From positions 1 through 25,747 of the forward strand of contig NZ_AXWT01000034.1 in NCBI RefSeq assembly GCF_000482805.1: a stretch of 25,747 bases of DNA. Direction: 5' to 3'. The notes under the pieces are model-generated. The model had not been told where the DNA came from, ran no database searches, and saw nothing but the letters and a program-made list of their open reading frames with translations. This document shows positions 20,971 through 25,747 of this stretch, in pieces; position 1 is the first letter of the stretch; each line of letters opens with the position of its first letter. The translations under genes were made by a program, and so were the position numbers. This DNA is from Deinococcus murrayi DSM 11303. Its GTDB lineage: Bacteria; Deinococcota; Deinococci; Deinococcales; Deinococcaceae.

Positions 20971-21809
20971 TGCCCGCCCCCGCTGCCGGGGGTGGCCGGG
21001 GGAGTGGGAGTGGATGGCGCGGTGGGCGTGGTGGGGTTCGGTGGGGTCGCCGGGTTGGTGGCGGGCGGTGTGGACGGGGCTGGGGCCGGGGCGGGCAGCT
21101 TCTGCTCGGCGAGCAGTTTGCCGGCCCCATCCCGCGCCTCGAACGCGAAGCGGGCCGCGTCCAGCTTGACGACTTTCTGCGGTTTGAGGCCAATCAGCGC
21201 GACGCGGGTGCCGTTGGCGGGCACGCTCTTAAAGCCCAGGTCCACGGTCAGGGTGCGGCCTGCCACCTTCCAAAACAGCACCCCGGCGGCGTCGGCGGGC
21301 TGCACGCGGGTCACCGTCACCCCTTCGGGCAGCTCCCAGGTCACGCGGGCGGCGCGGACCGTGCGCGGGGCGGTGATGGTGAGGGGGATGCGCGTCTCGC
21401 CCCGCAGCTCGCCGTTGGGCAACTGGGGCTTCAGGGCCAGCGGGGGCAGCTCGTTCACATTGAGGGTGTACTCGCGCACCTTGCTGCTGAGGTTGGCGTC
21501 GGCGGTTTCCAGGGTGAAAGTGTACGCGCCCGTCTTGGTGGGGGTGCCCGTCAGCCGCATTCCGCTGAGGGTCACGCCGGGGGGCAGCGTGCCCGACGCG
21601 AGGCGCAGGGTGTATGGCCCCGCGCCGCCCGTTACGGTAAGGGGCGCGTCGTAGCGCTCGCCCGCGTAGGCCACGGGCAAGCTGGGCGTGGCAAAGGAGA
21701 GGGCGTCGCGCAGGCCCGTCGCGCCCGTCCCGGTGGGCAGCGTGTCGCCGCACGCGCCCAGCACCAGGGTGCCGAGCAGCAGCACGCTCGCGGAGGTGAC
21801 TTGTCGCAT
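20967..21809 (-). CDS. Lipoprotein with Ig-like (He_PIG) domain and possible cohesin-like module
   Basis: 280 residues. MRQVTSASVLLLGTLVLGAC carries a lipobox (LGAC, lipidated C20), so it is a lipoprotein. Residues about 45-120 form a putative Ig domain of the He_PIG type (YAGERYDAPLTVTGGAGPYT, LPPGVTLSG, LTGTPTKTGAYTF). The next region (about 125-230) has short beta strands (GETRIPLTITA, ARVTWELPEGVTVTRV, GRTLTVDLGFKSVPANGTRV) that recall a cohesin-like fold, though this is only by eye. The protein ends in a Pro/Thr-rich spacer. It is the first gene of a unit with the Thr/Pro-tailed protein and the dockerin protein. ATG 21809 lies 6 nt after TACACT. Confidence 0.8.
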   Translation of the reverse strand: MRQVTSASVLLLGTLVLGACGDTLPTGTGATGLRDALSFATPSLPVAYAGERYDAPLTVTGGAGPYTLRLASGTLPPGVTLSGMRLTGTPTKTGAYTFTLETADANLSSKVREYTLNVNELPPLALKPQLPNGELRGETRIPLTITAPRTVRAARVTWELPEGVTVTRVQPADAAGVLFWKVAGRTLTVDLGFKSVPANGTRVALIGLKPQKVVKLDAARFAFEARDGAGKLLAEQKLPAPAPAPSTPPATNPATPPNPTTPTAPSTPTPPATPGSGGGQ

Positions 21810-21815
21810 GGGGGG

Positions 21816-21821
21816 AGTGTA
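21816..21821 (-). promoter_or_regulatory. -10 box TACACT of the lipoprotein-dockerin operon
   Basis: TACACT is followed by six C and then ATG 21809. No Shine-Dalgarno is present. Confidence 0.5.
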
Positions 21822-21877
21822 GCGGGCCGGGATGAGGACGGTCGGGGTGGCGAGTCAGCTTTGGGGGAGGGCGGCGC

Positions 21878-21883
21878 TAGACT
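21878..21883 (+). promoter_or_regulatory. -10 box TAGACT of the M16 peptidase gene
   Basis: TAGACT lies 6 nt before ATG 21890; only TCCCCC separates them. Confidence 0.45.
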
Positions 21884-21889
21884 TCCCCC

Positions 21890-24811
<2,922 letters not shown>

Positions 24812-24813
24812 GC

Positions 24814-24914
24814 CTGTGGCTTGTGGCCTGTAGCGTGTGGAGAAAGAAGGAAGGGGGGAGGCGTCCCGGAACGTCTCCCCCCTTCCTCTACAAGCCACAA
24901 GCCACACGCGACAA
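24814..24914. repeat. Nested hairpin with heptad repeats between M16 peptidase and rlmH
   Basis: The outer arms GGCTTGTGGCCTGTAG (24818-24833) and CTACAAGCCACAAGCC (24888-24903) pair over 16 nt with one G-T. Inside, 24849-24864 pairs with 24871-24886 (GGAAGGGGGG against CCCCCCTTCC). Both outer arms are 7-mer tandems (CTGTGGC, TTGTGGC; GCCACAA, GCCACAC). It lies between convergent stops and probably terminates both genes. Confidence 0.75.
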
Positions 24915-24919
24915 GCCCC

Positions 24920-25360
24920 CTACCCCCGGTGATACGGCTCTCCCGCCGTGATGGTGGACGCCCGGTAGAGCGCCTCGACCATCACCAGCATGGCGAGGTC
25001 GTGGGGCAGCGTCAGCTCGCCGAGGCTCCACAGCCGCCGCGCCCCCGCCCGCAGCGTGTCGGTGTGGCCGTCTGGCCCGCCCACCGCAAAGGCGAGTTCG
25101 CCCGTGCCGCCCACCGCCTCGGCCTCCAGGAAGGTGGCCAGACCCTCGCTGCTGAACTGCCGCCCTCGTGGGTCGAGAAGCACCAGCGGGGCCTTGCCCG
25201 CTGCCCTGGCCACCGCCTCACTCTCGGCGGCCTGGGTTTTGCCCGTCACCCGCGTCACCCGCAGCCGGTGGTATCTGCCCAGCCGCCCGGCGTACTCGTC
25301 CCAGCCCGCTTTCGCGTAGGCGAGCTTCGGTTCTCCGACGGTGATGAGGTGCAGGCGCAT
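24920..25360 (-). CDS. rlmH: 23S rRNA (pseudouridine-1915-N3)-methyltransferase RlmH
   Basis: 146 residues, close to the usual size. RlmH is a small SPOUT-fold enzyme that methylates pseudouridine 1915 in helix 69 of 23S rRNA using S-adenosylmethionine. Visible family features are the start MRLHLITVGEPK, LVLLDPRGRQFSSE, the knot loop FAVGGPDGH, then LPHDLAMLVMVEALYRA and the C-terminal GEPYHRG. ATG 25360 is chosen because TATCCT lies 6 nt before it and the homology begins there; a much longer open frame upstream is a by-product of high GC. Heptad repeats lie on both sides of the gene. Confidence 0.96.
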   Translation of the reverse strand: MRLHLITVGEPKLAYAKAGWDEYAGRLGRYHRLRVTRVTGKTQAAESEAVARAAGKAPLVLLDPRGRQFSSEGLATFLEAEAVGGTGELAFAVGGPDGHTDTLRAGARRLWSLGELTLPHDLAMLVMVEALYRASTITAGEPYHRG

Positions 25361-25366
25361 GGGGAA

Positions 25367-25372
25367 AGGATA
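25367..25372 (-). promoter_or_regulatory. -10 box TATCCT of rlmH
   Basis: TATCCT lies 6 nt before ATG 25360. The -35 region is occupied by the heptad repeat at 25381-25401. Confidence 0.45.
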
Positions 25373-25380
25373 GGCGGGGG

Positions 25381-25401
25381 GGCTTGTGGCGTGTGGCCGG
25401 T
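25381..25401. repeat. Three-unit heptad repeat upstream of rlmH
   Basis: Three 7-mers run from 25381 to 25401 (GGCTTGT, then GGCGTGT, then a diverged copy). The first word also occurs in the hairpin downstream of rlmH. The repeat ends just before the IS element. Confidence 0.5.
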
Positions 25402-25404
25402 ACT

Positions 25405-25747
<343 letters not shown>

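Overview
The window is high-GC bacterial DNA whose gene content fits a Deinococcus: FtsK, a three-FAS1 fasciclin protein, a long pullulanase with tandem CBM41 modules, a small JAMM protease, RlmH, and secreted proteins. A second sign is that about a dozen genes have a TANNNT -10-like box only 6-7 nt before the start codon (10 nt for the pullulanase) and no Shine-Dalgarno, the leaderless layout known to be common in Deinococcus. Genus is inferred; species cannot be told.

Layout. 1-~526: cut IS630-family transposase end (minus). 522-7344: phosphodiester glycosidase, fasciclin protein and FtsK (all minus). 7469-7879: JAMM protease (plus). 7983-13143: accessory cassette on the plus strand (LuxR-type regulator, membrane-anchored thioredoxin-like protein, tiny six-cysteine secreted peptide, large FtsX-type permease, ABC ATPase). 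13148-17559: nucleoside hydrolase and pullulanase (minus). 17641-19022: small acidic protein (+), FKBP isomerase (-), signal peptidase I (+). 19024-19778: S4 protein and DUF1684 protein, overlapping (minus). 19844-21809: three overlapping exported-protein genes ending in a dockerin (minus). 21890-24811: M16 peptidase (+). 24920-25360: rlmH (-). 25407-end: C-terminal end of an IS4-type transposase (minus, cut by the window). No tRNA, rRNA or CRISPR was seen.

The most interesting part is 7983-13143. It looks like a self-contained operon for making, oxidising and exporting (or resisting) a secreted cysteine-rich peptide. The 52-residue predicted mature peptide has six cysteines, including two CxxC pairs. 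The gene upstream encodes a thioredoxin-fold protein with a CSIC active site. The genes downstream resemble the permease/ATPase pair of lactococcin-972-type bacteriocin loci, although the peptide does not resemble lactococcin 972. Unlike the surrounding genes, most cassette genes use Shine-Dalgarno sites, and the middle of the cassette is visibly A/T-richer, both consistent with acquisition by transfer.

A second pattern is a set of intergenic degenerate tandem repeats with a 7-nt period (near 14.1, 17.9, 19.8, 24.8 and 25.4 kb). Most of them fold into hairpins. A third is an operon pairing a surface lipoprotein that carries an Ig-like and possibly cohesin-like module with a secreted dockerin protein.
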